Source of the DNA: Flavobacterium sp.
GTDB lineage: Bacteria; Bacteroidota; Bacteroidia; Flavobacteriales; Flavobacteriaceae
NCBI RefSeq assembly: GCF_027531905.1
Contig: NZ_JAPZSU010000024.1
Location: 1 to 61,744, forward strand
Direction of reading: 5' to 3'
DNA: 61,744 nucleotides
In this document: positions 7,804 to 15,728 of the stretch, one piece after another
Position numbering within the stretch: the stretch's first letter is position 1
Layout: every line of letters begins with the position of its first letter
The notes under the pieces: model-generated
The model's database searches: none
What the model saw: only the letters and a program-made list of their open reading frames with translations
What the model was told of the DNA's origin: nothing
Program-made: the position numbers and the translations under genes

Positions 7804-9342
7804 ATGCAAACGAAAATCAAAAAAGTAGAATTGCGCAATTTGGCGTTTGAGGATTATAAACAACTCAAGAACTCGATGGTGGAATCCTATCCCGAAATGG
7901 CCGATTCCTATTGGCGTTCCGAGGATATCGAGCGATTATTGGCCATTTTTCCCGAAGGACAGTTGGTGATTTTGGCCGATGGCAAAGTGGTGGGTTCGGC
8001 CTTGTCGTTGATTGTAGACGAAAAATTGGTCGACAAACGCCATAATTATTTGGAGGTCGTGGGCAATTATTCGTTTTCTACCCACAATCCGTTTGGGGAG
8101 ATTTTGTATGGCATCGATGTCTTTATTCATCCCAATTATCGCGGCTTGCGTTTAGGACGCCGTTTGTATGACGCTCGCAAAGAATTGTGCGAACAACTCA
8201 ACCTCAAATCCATTGTTTTTGCGGGGCGAATTCCCAATTATGGACAGTATGCCGATAAAATGTCGCCCAAAAAATACATCGACAAAATCAAAAGTAAGCA
8301 ACTCCACGATCCCGTATTATCGTTTCAGTTGAGCAATGATTTTCACGTGTTGCGCGTCATCAGAAATTATTTAGAACGCGACGAAGATTCGAAGGATTTT
8401 GCCGTTTTGCTCGAATGGAACAATATTTATTATGACGAAAGTCCTAAGCTCATCAACACCGAAAAAACGGTGATTCGGTTGGGGCTTATTCAGTGGCAAA
8501 TGCGCTCACTCTCCAATCTGGACGCCTTGTTTGAACAATCCGAATTTTTTATCGATGTGGTTTCGGGCTATGGTTGCGATTTTGCATTATTTCCAGAACT
8601 GTTCACCGCGCCTTTGATGGCCGATTATAATCACCTCACCGAGGCCGAAGCCATTCGCGAATTGGCCAAATATTCAGACCCTATTCGCAAGCGGTTTCAG
8701 GAGTTTGCCATTTCGTACAACATCAATATCATCACGGGAAGTATGCCGTATTTAGAAGGCGGAAATCTGTACAATGTAGGTTTTTTGTGCAAGCGCGATG
8801 GGACTTTTGAGATGTATGCCAAAATTCACGTTACGCCCAACGAAGTACACCATTGGGGTATGAAAGGTGGCTCCGAAATCAAAACCTTTGATACCGATTG
8901 TGGGAAAATAGGCGTGATGATTTGCTATGATGTCGAATTCCCAGAACTCTCCCGATTAATGGCCGATGAAGGGATGAATATTTTGTTTGTGCCTTTCCTG
9001 ACCGATACACAAAATGCCTACACCAGAGTCAAACATTGTTCCCAGGCCCGAGCCATCGAAAACGAGTGTTTTGTAGCCATTGCGGGATGTGTGGGGAATT
9101 TGCCCAAGGTCAACAATATGGATATTCAGTATGCGCAATCGGCGGTGTTTACGCCCTCGGATTTTGCGTTTCCGAGCAACGGCATCAAAGCCGAAGCCAC
9201 GCCTAATACCGAGATGACGCTGATCGTCGATGTCGATTTGGATTTGCTCAAAGAGCTGCACGAACACGGCAGCGTCCGCATCCTCAAAGACCGAAGAACC
9301 GATTTGTACGAAATAAAAAAGATAAAAAACGGAGAAAAATAG
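7804..9342 (+). CDS. GNAT acetyltransferase - carbon-nitrogen hydrolase fusion
   Basis: 512 residues in two domains. Residues 1-210 are a GNAT N-acetyltransferase (acetyl-CoA loop around HPNYRGLRLGRRLYD). Residues 222-510 are a nitrilase-superfamily amidohydrolase with the Glu-Lys-Cys triad: Glu265 (FPELFTAP), Lys340 (YAKIHVTPNE) and Cys374 (VMICYDVEFPE). This two-domain arrangement is known across Bacteroidota, but its substrate is not established. The likely logic is acylation and deamidation of the same or related small amides. The gene is more GC-rich than its left neighbour. No operon partner within 200 bases. Confidence 0.93.
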   Translation: MQTKIKKVELRNLAFEDYKQLKNSMVESYPEMADSYWRSEDIERLLAIFPEGQLVILADGKVVGSALSLIVDEKLVDKRHNYLEVVGNYSFSTHNPFGEILYGIDVFIHPNYRGLRLGRRLYDARKELCEQLNLKSIVFAGRIPNYGQYADKMSPKKYIDKIKSKQLHDPVLSFQLSNDFHVLRVIRNYLERDEDSKDFAVLLEWNNIYYDESPKLINTEKTVIRLGLIQWQMRSLSNLDALFEQSEFFIDVVSGYGCDFALFPELFTAPLMADYNHLTEAEAIRELAKYSDPIRKRFQEFAISYNINIITGSMPYLEGGNLYNVGFLCKRDGTFEMYAKIHVTPNEVHHWGMKGGSEIKTFDTDCGKIGVMICYDVEFPELSRLMADEGMNILFVPFLTDTQNAYTRVKHCSQARAIENECFVAIAGCVGNLPKVNNMDIQYAQSAVFTPSDFAFPSNGIKAEATPNTEMTLIVDVDLDLLKELHEHGSVRILKDRRTDLYEIKKIKNGEK

Positions 9343-9389
9343 TGAAGGGGATTATATAGGAACAGGCGCAAAAGGCATTTCAGTAAACA

Positions 9390-9487
9390 TCGTCCCGCTA
9401 TCCGCTATATCTTTTTTCCTAAACCTGACAGGTTTTTGAAACCTGTCAGGCCTAGAAAAAAAGGATGCCGCTCCTATCGGGGTTAAA
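9390..9487 (+). repeat. variable-stem dispersed element, copy 1
   Basis: Conserved left arm CGTCCCGCTATCCGCTATAT and right arm AGGATGCCGCTCCTATCGGG flank a copy-specific hairpin (CCTGACAGGTTT / AAACCTGTCAGG). Five more copies occur in the window, at 10606, 23294, 49279, 55696 and 61338. Confidence 0.75.
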
Positions 9488-9535
9488 GAGTAACAAGGGG
9501 AATTTTTTGGGTTTAAAAGGAGAATTTGTAAAAAA

Positions 9536-9692
9536 AAAACACACCCCCGACCCCTCTAACTCCATATCATATATATTTTGGAGTCGTTGAATCTTCGATT
9601 TCAAGAGGGGAGTTAGGAACGTAAAACCATTAGTGATTAAAAATACATTTTTGAATAATAACCAAAACATCTCTTTTTGCACAGTCGAATTC
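9536..9692 (+). repeat. CACACCCC-type flank repeat, left copy
   Basis: Begins with CACACCCCCGACCCCTCTA and ends with GAATTCACCTCTTGAG. It matches, apart from a central insert of about 40 bases, the segment 10417-10552 that follows the DUF559 gene. It looks like the downstream flank of a second, lost DUF559 unit. Confidence 0.7.
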
Positions 9693-10030
9693 ACCTCTTG
9701 AGAGGGGTTAGGGATGTGTCAAGCGAGAGAATAAAAGTGAATAGTAATGAAAAACACCTCATTTAGCACTTTTTAATTCCACTCTCGATAGGGGTTAAGG
9801 GATTGTAAAACGAGAGAACCAAAGTGAATAATAGTGAAAAAGTATCATTTAGCACAATCGAATTCCCCTCTCGAGAGGAGTTAGGGGTGTGCCGAGTGAG
9901 TGAACTAAAGTGAATAATTGTGAAAAACGTATCATTTAGCACAATCGAATTCCCCTCTTGAGAGGGGCTAGGGGTGTGTCAAGTAAGAAAATAAAAATGA
10001 ACAATAAAACAAAGCGTCTCATTTATTAAG
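9687..10030 (+). repeat. four tandem 86-87-bp repeats
   Basis: Units start at GAATTC or its variant at 9687, 9774, 9860 and 9947. Each opens with an imperfect palindrome CCCCTCTCGAGAGGAG-like, then TTAGGGGTGTG, then an A-rich stretch ending in TCATTTAGCACAATC. Unit 4 runs into the start of the DUF559 gene. The units are direct repeats with no unique spacers. Confidence 0.85.
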
Positions 10031-10041
10031 ATTATAACGAA

Positions 10042-10449
10042 ATGGCTAAGAGAAAAATCATTCCATACGACCCAAAACTAAAAGAATTGGCTAGACAATT
10101 AAGAAATGATTCTACTAAAACAGAAATTTTTCTTTGGTTAAAGCTGAAAGGAAAACAGATGTATGCTTATGATTTTCATCGTCAAAAGCCTATAGATAGT
10201 TACATTTTAGATTTTTTTTGTTACGAGTTGATGTTAGGAATTGAAGTCGATGGGTATTCCCACGAGTTTTTAGAAGTATATAATAAAGACACTGTAAAAG
10301 AGAAAAGAATGAATCAGTTAGGGATTACGGTTTTACGTTTTACTGATGAACAAGTTTTGAAAGATATGGAGAATGTTTTGCGAGCTATTGAGTATTATAT
10401 CATTGAATATGAAAAACACACCCCCAGCCCCTCTCAAGAGGGGAGTTAG
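10042..10449 (+). CDS. DUF559 endonuclease-domain protein embedded in repeats
   Basis: 135 residues. A compact DUF559 fold, related to very-short-patch-repair nucleases (PD-(D/E)XK-like): FHRQKPIDSYILDFFCYEL, then GIEVDGYSHE, with the Asp and Glu of the likely catalytic site, and VLRFTDEQVL near the end. The last residues HTPSPSQEGS and the TAG stop are encoded by the CACACCCC repeat that follows, and the start lies at the edge of the fourth 87-bp repeat. So the gene and the repeat are joined as one unit. Related genes are called endonuclease domain proteins; biological targets are unknown. I infer a possible selfish repeat-nuclease pair. Confidence 0.88.
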   Translation: MAKRKIIPYDPKLKELARQLRNDSTKTEIFLWLKLKGKQMYAYDFHRQKPIDSYILDFFCYELMLGIEVDGYSHEFLEVYNKDTVKEKRMNQLGITVLRFTDEQVLKDMENVLRAIEYYIIEYEKHTPSPSQEGS

Positions 10450-10552
10450 GACCGCAAAACCTTTAGTTTTTAAAAACACATTTTTGAATAACAAATAAAA
10501 CATCTCTTATTCAGTAGTCGAATTCCCCTCTCGATAGGGGTTAGGGGTGTGT
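10417..10552 (+). repeat. CACACCCC-type flank repeat, right copy, with inverted ends
   Basis: Opens with CACACCCCCAGCCCCTCTC inside the end of the DUF559 gene and closes with GATAGGGGTTAGGGGTGTG, the imperfect inverse. Between them is an A/T-rich core also present at 9601-9690. Confidence 0.75.
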
Positions 10553-10605
10553 AAAATGAGAAAACAAATAGATAAACCAAAACAAACACAAAACCCCTGT
10601 TCCCT

Positions 10606-10684
10606 CTTTAGCCCTGATGGGAGGGAATATCCTTTTTTGACCCGATTTTTCTCGGGGCAAAAAAGATAGGAAGGACAGCAGGAA
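10606..10684 (-). repeat. variable-stem dispersed element, copy 2
   Basis: Inverted relative to copy 1: TAGCCCTGATGGGAGG and GGAAGGACAGCAGG arms flank a hairpin TTTTTTGACCCGA / TCGGGGCAAAAAA. Confidence 0.75.
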
Positions 10685-10755
10685 CCAATGCAAATAAATA
10701 AAGCCATTTGCTGGGCTTCAAAAAAAGAATAGTAACATCTAAAAATCAAGGATAC

Positions 10756-11103
10756 ATGAAAAATTGCCTAGAATGTGGTGAAAAAATTGTAGGTCGCGAG
10801 GACAAGAAATTTTGTAGTGACAGCTGCCGAAATGCCTATAACAATAAAATAAATAAGGATAGTACGAATTATATGCGGAATATTAACAATAAATTGCGCA
10901 AAAATTACCGAATTTTGTCAGAATTGAATGTAGAAGGTAAAACGAAAACGACTCGAGCGAAGTTGATGAGCAAGGGTTTTGATTTTGAGTTTTTTACGTC
11001 TATCTTGCATACCAAAACAGGAAATACCTACTATTTCTTGTATGATCAAGGTTACATGATTTTAGAAAATGACTATTATATGTTGGTTAAAAAAGATATT
11101 TAA
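10756..11103 (+). CDS. small Zn-ribbon protein (DUF2116-like)
   Basis: 115 residues from the ATG at 10756. The N-terminus has a zinc ribbon CLECG (residues 4-8) and CSDSCRNAYNN, four Cys in all. The rest is helical and basic (KINKDSTNYMRNINNKLRKN), then a short beta region that ends GYMILENDYYMLVKKDI. This family is widespread in Flavobacteriaceae with no assigned function; nucleic-acid binding is plausible. It lies 18 bases before the M28 peptidase gene on the same strand, likely co-transcribed. Confidence 0.85.
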   Translation: MKNCLECGEKIVGREDKKFCSDSCRNAYNNKINKDSTNYMRNINNKLRKNYRILSELNVEGKTKTTRAKLMSKGFDFEFFTSILHTKTGNTYYFLYDQGYMILENDYYMLVKKDI

Positions 11104-11121
11104 AATACTATGCCCATCGCT

Positions 11122-13506
11122 ATGAAAAAATACGCCTCTTTGATTTCGGTTTTTGTCTTGTTGCTTGTGCTAGCAGCAGGTTATTTTTTGCAAATGCCGC
11201 AAACCATTGATTATGAAGATCAGAATTTAGCTAATTTTTCGACCAAGCGGGCTTTTAAAACCGTTGAGCGTCTTACGAAAGAACCCCATTATGTAGGTTC
11301 TGCCAATCACGACGTGGTCGCGCAAATGCTGGTGCAAGAATTGAAAATGATGGGTATTGCTACTCAAGTGCAAGAAGGCTACACGATGAGCGATTGGGGA
11401 AATTTGGTGCAGTCTAAAAATATTATTGGGCGCATCAAGGGAACGAATTCCAAAAAAGCCTTGTTGTTGCTGTCGCATTACGATAGTGCGCCGCATTCTT
11501 TTTCGCACGGAGCAAGTGATGATGCTTCGGGTGTAGCTACGATTATTGAAGGGGTTCGTGCTTTTTTGCATGCTAAGAAAACGCATAAAAACGATATCAT
11601 TATTGTTTTTTCGGATGCCGAAGAATTGGGCTTAAACGGAGCCGCTTTGTTTGTTACCCAACATCCTTGGGCAAAAGAAGTAGGTTTGGCACTCAATTTT
11701 GAAGCGCGTGGTTCTTCGGGACCGAGTTATATGTTGATGGAAACCAACAAGGGGAATGCAGGTTTGGTGAACGAATTTTCAAAAGCAGGCGTGACCTATC
11801 CTGTTTCGAATTCGTTGATGTATAGTATTTACAAAATGTTACCTAACGACACAGACTTGACCGTTTTTAGAGAAAAAGGCAACATTCAGGGATTGAATTT
11901 TGCGTTTATCGACGACCATTATAATTACCACACCCAGCAAGATGATGCTCAGCATTTGGCCAAAAATACTTTAGCGCATCAAGGCCGTTACTTAATGCCT
12001 TTGTTGACGTATTTTTCGAATGCCAATTTGGACGCCGTGCAAGCCACCGAAGATGAGGTGTATTTTACGATTCCGTTTACGTTTATCAGTTATCCTTTTT
12101 CTTGGGTACTGCCTATGACAATTATTGCGGGAGTGTTTTTTGTGTTTTTCTTGTTCATTGGCAAAGCCAAACGCATTTTTACTTTTAGTGAATTATTCAA
12201 AGGATTGATTCCGTTTTTGGGTGCTTTGGGAATTGCGGGTGGATTGACGTATTTTGGTTGGAAAGGATTGCTTTGGGCGTATCCTCAATACAACGATTTG
12301 CTCAACGGATTTACCTACAATGGCCATGATTATATCGCAGCTTTCGTACTGTTGAGTTTGTCGATTTGTTTTTTGATGTACCAATTGTTATCGGCAAAAA
12401 AAGTAACGATGAACCATTATGTAATGGTGTTGTTGGTTTGGATTGTGATCAATGCATTTATTTCGAACTCGTTAACAGGCGCTGGATTTTTGATTATTCC
12501 GGTTTATTTTGGACTGATTGCTTTTGGGGCTTTTGTCTTAACGCAACGCTCGAATGTGATATTAAACTTAATCTGTGGGATTCCGACAGTTTTACTTTTG
12601 GCACCATTTATTCAAATGTTCCCAGTTGGGTTGGGATTAAAGATTCTTTTTGGAAGTGCAATTTTGACCGTTCTCACTTTTGGATTGTTGTTGCCAGTTT
12701 TTGGAGCATTCAATCGAAAAGGAAGTTGGGCTTTGGGATTGTTTGTGTTGTCGTTGTTGTTTTTTGCCAAAGGCCATTATAATTCGGATTATGAAGCAGG
12801 AAAAGCAAAATCCAATAGTTTGGTGTACTTGTATAATGCAGATACTGACCAAGCGTTTTGGGTGACGTATGATGTGAATCTCGACGATTGGACGAAAACC
12901 TACTTAGGAGCCAACCCTAAGAGCGCTAAGCCACTTAACGATATGCCTTTGTTTAGCAAATACAATTCTGGATTTACTTATGCTGCAACAACGGATGTAG
13001 TGGGTGTAAAGAAACCTTTAATTGTATTTACAAAAGATAGTCTCGCTGGCAATTTGCGACACATTCAAATTAAAATTATACCCAATCGAAAAGTCAACCG
13101 CTATGATGTTTTTGCTAATGAAGCGATGACTTTTTATAATTTTAGAGCCAATGGTGCGAGAAATCTAGGCGATACCAGTTCAATGTTAGAACGAAAAGGA
13201 AAGAAATTATTGAGTTATTATGTCGTCAACAATGCGCCTTTGGTGTTGGATTTTAGTATTAATGCTTCGGCGGTAATCGATATGGAATTATTAGAATCTT
13301 CTTTTGATTTACTACAAAATCCACTTTTTAAAATTCAACCAAGAGACAATTGGATGATGCCTACACCTTTTGTCTTGAATGATGCGGTAGTCATTCGTAA
13401 AAAAATTAAAAAAGGCCAACAAAGTATTCCCAAAGAGCTTGTAGTTCCTACTGCTGTTGATTCTTTAGCAACGGCAAAAGATAGTTTGCTAGTGCCAAAA
13501 AGATAA
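11122..13506 (+). CDS. M28-family peptidase with C-terminal membrane domain
   Basis: 794 residues from the ATG at 11122; an in-frame ATG at 11110 is possible. An N-terminal anchor (residues 4-22) is followed by an M28 zinc aminopeptidase domain with ligand motifs LSHYDS (His119), GASDDASG (Asp133/134), DAEELG (Glu167/168) and FEARG (Glu194), and a final His in DDHYNYHT. About residues 310-560 hold eight or so membrane helices, and the last 230 residues form a periplasmic beta domain. The layout resembles the Fxna/ERMP1 type of membrane M28 peptidases. It trims peptides at the cell envelope. A strong terminator follows. Confidence 0.92.
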   Translation: MKKYASLISVFVLLLVLAAGYFLQMPQTIDYEDQNLANFSTKRAFKTVERLTKEPHYVGSANHDVVAQMLVQELKMMGIATQVQEGYTMSDWGNLVQSKNIIGRIKGTNSKKALLLLSHYDSAPHSFSHGASDDASGVATIIEGVRAFLHAKKTHKNDIIIVFSDAEELGLNGAALFVTQHPWAKEVGLALNFEARGSSGPSYMLMETNKGNAGLVNEFSKAGVTYPVSNSLMYSIYKMLPNDTDLTVFREKGNIQGLNFAFIDDHYNYHTQQDDAQHLAKNTLAHQGRYLMPLLTYFSNANLDAVQATEDEVYFTIPFTFISYPFSWVLPMTIIAGVFFVFFLFIGKAKRIFTFSELFKGLIPFLGALGIAGGLTYFGWKGLLWAYPQYNDLLNGFTYNGHDYIAAFVLLSLSICFLMYQLLSAKKVTMNHYVMVLLVWIVINAFISNSLTGAGFLIIPVYFGLIAFGAFVLTQRSNVILNLICGIPTVLLLAPFIQMFPVGLGLKILFGSAILTVLTFGLLLPVFGAFNRKGSWALGLFVLSLLFFAKGHYNSDYEAGKAKSNSLVYLYNADTDQAFWVTYDVNLDDWTKTYLGANPKSAKPLNDMPLFSKYNSGFTYAATTDVVGVKKPLIVFTKDSLAGNLRHIQIKIIPNRKVNRYDVFANEAMTFYNFRANGARNLGDTSSMLERKGKKLLSYYVVNNAPLVLDFSINASAVIDMELLESSFDLLQNPLFKIQPRDNWMMPTPFVLNDAVVIRKKIKKGQQSIPKELVVPTAVDSLATAKDSLLVPKR

Positions 13507-13526
13507 AATTCTAACCTAAAATTTTG

Positions 13527-13570
13527 AAAAACACCCTATTTCGTTTTTGAAATAGGGTGTTTTTGTTTGC
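13527..13570 (+). terminator. rho-independent terminator after the M28 peptidase
   Basis: About 15-bp stem (AACACCCTATTTC with GAAATAGGGTGTT) followed by a T-rich stretch. Confidence 0.85.
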
Positions 13571-13810
13571 TAATTCTAGTAATTTATTTTCTTTTTAATT
13601 AATTGATTTTTTGTTTTTAGTATCTCTAAAATCCATTAGGTAAGTGCAAAAGAGTTATTTAAAATAGTAAAGATTCTTTACTTGATGGTTGTCTTTTAAG
13701 TTAAAGTAATTAAATTTTTAGATTAAAAAATTAAGAATAAAGCTATAAATAATTAATTGGCGAGATTATTTTTAATACTTTCGTCAAGTATTTTTTTAGA
13801 CCAAATAATT
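13571..13810 (+). other. AT-rich leader region before the porin operon
   Basis: No gene or repeat seen. A weak promoter may be present (TTG near 13757, TACTTTCG at 13776-13783), 28 bases before the first ATG, but the spacing is short and the -7 box has one mismatch. Confidence 0.35.
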
Positions 13811-14599
13811 ATGAAAAAAGCGACTCTCTTATTCTTTGGCTTTTTGCTAATGAATACTCTTTATGCGCAACACGAAACGGAAGAATTAGCCAAAAAATTA
13901 GCCAATCCCGTAGCTTCTTTAATTTCCCTACCACTGCAAAACAATATCGATTATGGCATTGGTAATTTAAAAGGTTCACGTTATACGTTGAATATTCAGC
14001 CAGTGATTCCTATGGGAATTTCAAGTGAATGGAACGTAATCACCCGTGTGATTGTGCCCATTGTTTCTCAATACAATATTTCAGGAATGGGCAATCACGA
14101 ATCAGGATTGTCAGATATTGTAGCGAGTGCTTTTTTTTTACCAAAAAACTCTAAAAATGGATTTACTTGGGGCGCTGGTCCTGTTGTCTTGTTGCCCACA
14201 GGTAGCAACGATTTTTTGACGGCCAAAAAATTTGGCGTAGGCCCAACGGTTGTGGCACTCAAGCAAATGGGAGGTTGGACGTATGGTGCGCTAATTAATC
14301 AGATTTGGAGCGTGTCGGGGGATGAAAAGCGTACAGATGTGAATCAAATGTATGTAAATCCCTTTGTTACTTTTAACTGGAAATCTGGCGCTGGTGTTAC
14401 GGGACAATTGGAATGGACCGAGAGTTGGTCAAATAAAACAACTACGCTATATTTTGAACCTGTTTTCTCTGCTCTCACGGCATTTGGTAAACAAAAAATC
14501 AGTTTTGCCGTAGGGCCAAGAATCAATATCTCTGCTCCTGATTCTGTTGAAAGTCGATTTGGATTAAGAGCTTCGGTGGTATTATTATTTCCAAAGTAA
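13811..14599 (+). CDS. outer-membrane beta-barrel, neuromedin U/transporter-like
   Basis: 262 residues from the ATG at 13811. A signal peptide (MKKATLLFFGFLLMNTLYAQ) precedes ETEELAKKLANPVASLISLP, a hallmark of bacterial proteins that databases label neuromedin U or putative transporter. The rest shows alternating beta strands and ends in a hydrophobic strand with terminal Phe-Pro-Lys (VVLLFPK), which fits outer-membrane insertion. Role: probably passage of a small solute. It is the first gene of a four-gene cluster (spacing 12, 19 and 121 bases) with a porin and two amidohydrolases, which suggests uptake and periplasmic breakdown of one compound class. Confidence 0.82.
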   Translation: MKKATLLFFGFLLMNTLYAQHETEELAKKLANPVASLISLPLQNNIDYGIGNLKGSRYTLNIQPVIPMGISSEWNVITRVIVPIVSQYNISGMGNHESGLSDIVASAFFLPKNSKNGFTWGAGPVVLLPTGSNDFLTAKKFGVGPTVVALKQMGGWTYGALINQIWSVSGDEKRTDVNQMYVNPFVTFNWKSGAGVTGQLEWTESWSNKTTTLYFEPVFSALTAFGKQKISFAVGPRINISAPDSVESRFGLRASVVLLFPK

Positions 14600-14611
14600 T
14601 AACAAAACACG

Positions 14612-15709
14612 ATGAATATAAAGTCACAACTTACTTTATTGTTTTTAATTGCCAGTTTACAATTGGAAGCACAAAATGTAAAAGTATTAGATTCTATTTC
14701 TTTTTATGGAATGATTCGTTTGCAATTGGGTGTTTTTGACAATAAAATACAGCTCCAAGAGAACTCACCAAGAATAGGTACTTTCTTGCATAGAAAAATA
14801 AATGACGAATGGACTGTTAATGGAAAGATAGAAATTGGACTTAACTTTATTGATGGTGTGGATTTCAATAACGATGCCAATTCAAGTTTGGATTTTGTTG
14901 CCAATCCCTTTTCAAGAGCAGATGTATTCAACTCTCGCTTGGCATATGCTGGCATTGCATCCAAGAAATGGGGAAGCTTGTCCATAGGAAAACAGTGGGG
15001 CGTTTATTATGATATTGGTGCTTATACCGATAATTTTTCACTCTTTGGTGGTGCTGCTCATGGAATTTATGCAGGAGGAACCGATGGTGGTTGGAAAGGT
15101 ACTGGTAGAGCCGACAATTCTATTCAATATCGCAATCGTTGGGGTGGTTTTCAGCTCGGTATTCAAACGCAGTTATTTGGAGATACTGAATCTTTTGGAG
15201 TTTCAGGGCAATATGATATCAATAAAAACCTAACCATCGGAACTGCATACAACACCGTTAGAATTCCACCAAAAGTTCAAGATTTTGTGGATGGTATTGC
15301 CTCAAATTCGAGAAATTTTTTGGTAGGAATCAAATACAATGATGGCAAATATTATGGAGCAGCTACTTTTTCGGTCAATGATGACGCTATTGCTAAAAAG
15401 GATGCTACAAGCGTCATTGCAGCTCCTACCAATGGTTATGAAGTTTCGTTAGGTTACATTCCTAACAAGAGATGGTCTTTTGAAGGAGGTTTCAACCTTA
15501 TTGATTCAAAAGAAGCTGCTATATTAAACAACAACAATTATCAATTGATGCATTTTATTCTAGGGACCAATTATTTTATCACACCAAAAACCAGATTGTA
15601 TTTAGTAGGGCGTTATAGTCATTCTGATTATGCACAAATCAAGGACAATTATAACGTATTGGCGCTAGGGTTCCGATACAGTTTTGATTACGGAAAAATT
15701 TTTAATTAA
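14612..15709 (+). CDS. outer-membrane porin
   Basis: 365 residues. Signal peptide MNIKSQLTLLFLIASLQLEAQ, then a porin-like barrel: FYGMIRLQLGVFDNKI, LSIGKQWGVYYDIGAY (a conserved porin strand and constriction region), GFQLGIQTQLFG, and the terminal strand NVLALGFRYSFDYGKIFN. The length matches trimeric diffusion porins of the Porin_4/OprB-like type. Gly- and Asp-rich loops (residues about 140-165) may form the eyelet. It lies between the first barrel gene and two lipoprotein amidohydrolases, so it likely admits their substrate. Confidence 0.85.
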   Translation: MNIKSQLTLLFLIASLQLEAQNVKVLDSISFYGMIRLQLGVFDNKIQLQENSPRIGTFLHRKINDEWTVNGKIEIGLNFIDGVDFNNDANSSLDFVANPFSRADVFNSRLAYAGIASKKWGSLSIGKQWGVYYDIGAYTDNFSLFGGAAHGIYAGGTDGGWKGTGRADNSIQYRNRWGGFQLGIQTQLFGDTESFGVSGQYDINKNLTIGTAYNTVRIPPKVQDFVDGIASNSRNFLVGIKYNDGKYYGAATFSVNDDAIAKKDATSVIAAPTNGYEVSLGYIPNKRWSFEGGFNLIDSKEAAILNNNNYQLMHFILGTNYFITPKTRLYLVGRYSHSDYAQIKDNYNVLALGFRYSFDYGKIFN

Positions 15710-15728
15710 TTCACTAAATCTTTAACTT

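Noticed and set aside
9687..10030. Possible CRISPR array
   Set aside because: The 87-bp units are contiguous direct repeats with no unique spacers and no cas genes nearby.
12366..12782. 138-codon ORF inside the M28 peptidase gene
   Set aside because: Same-strand shadow in another frame, rich in Cys and Trp from the membrane-helix codons.
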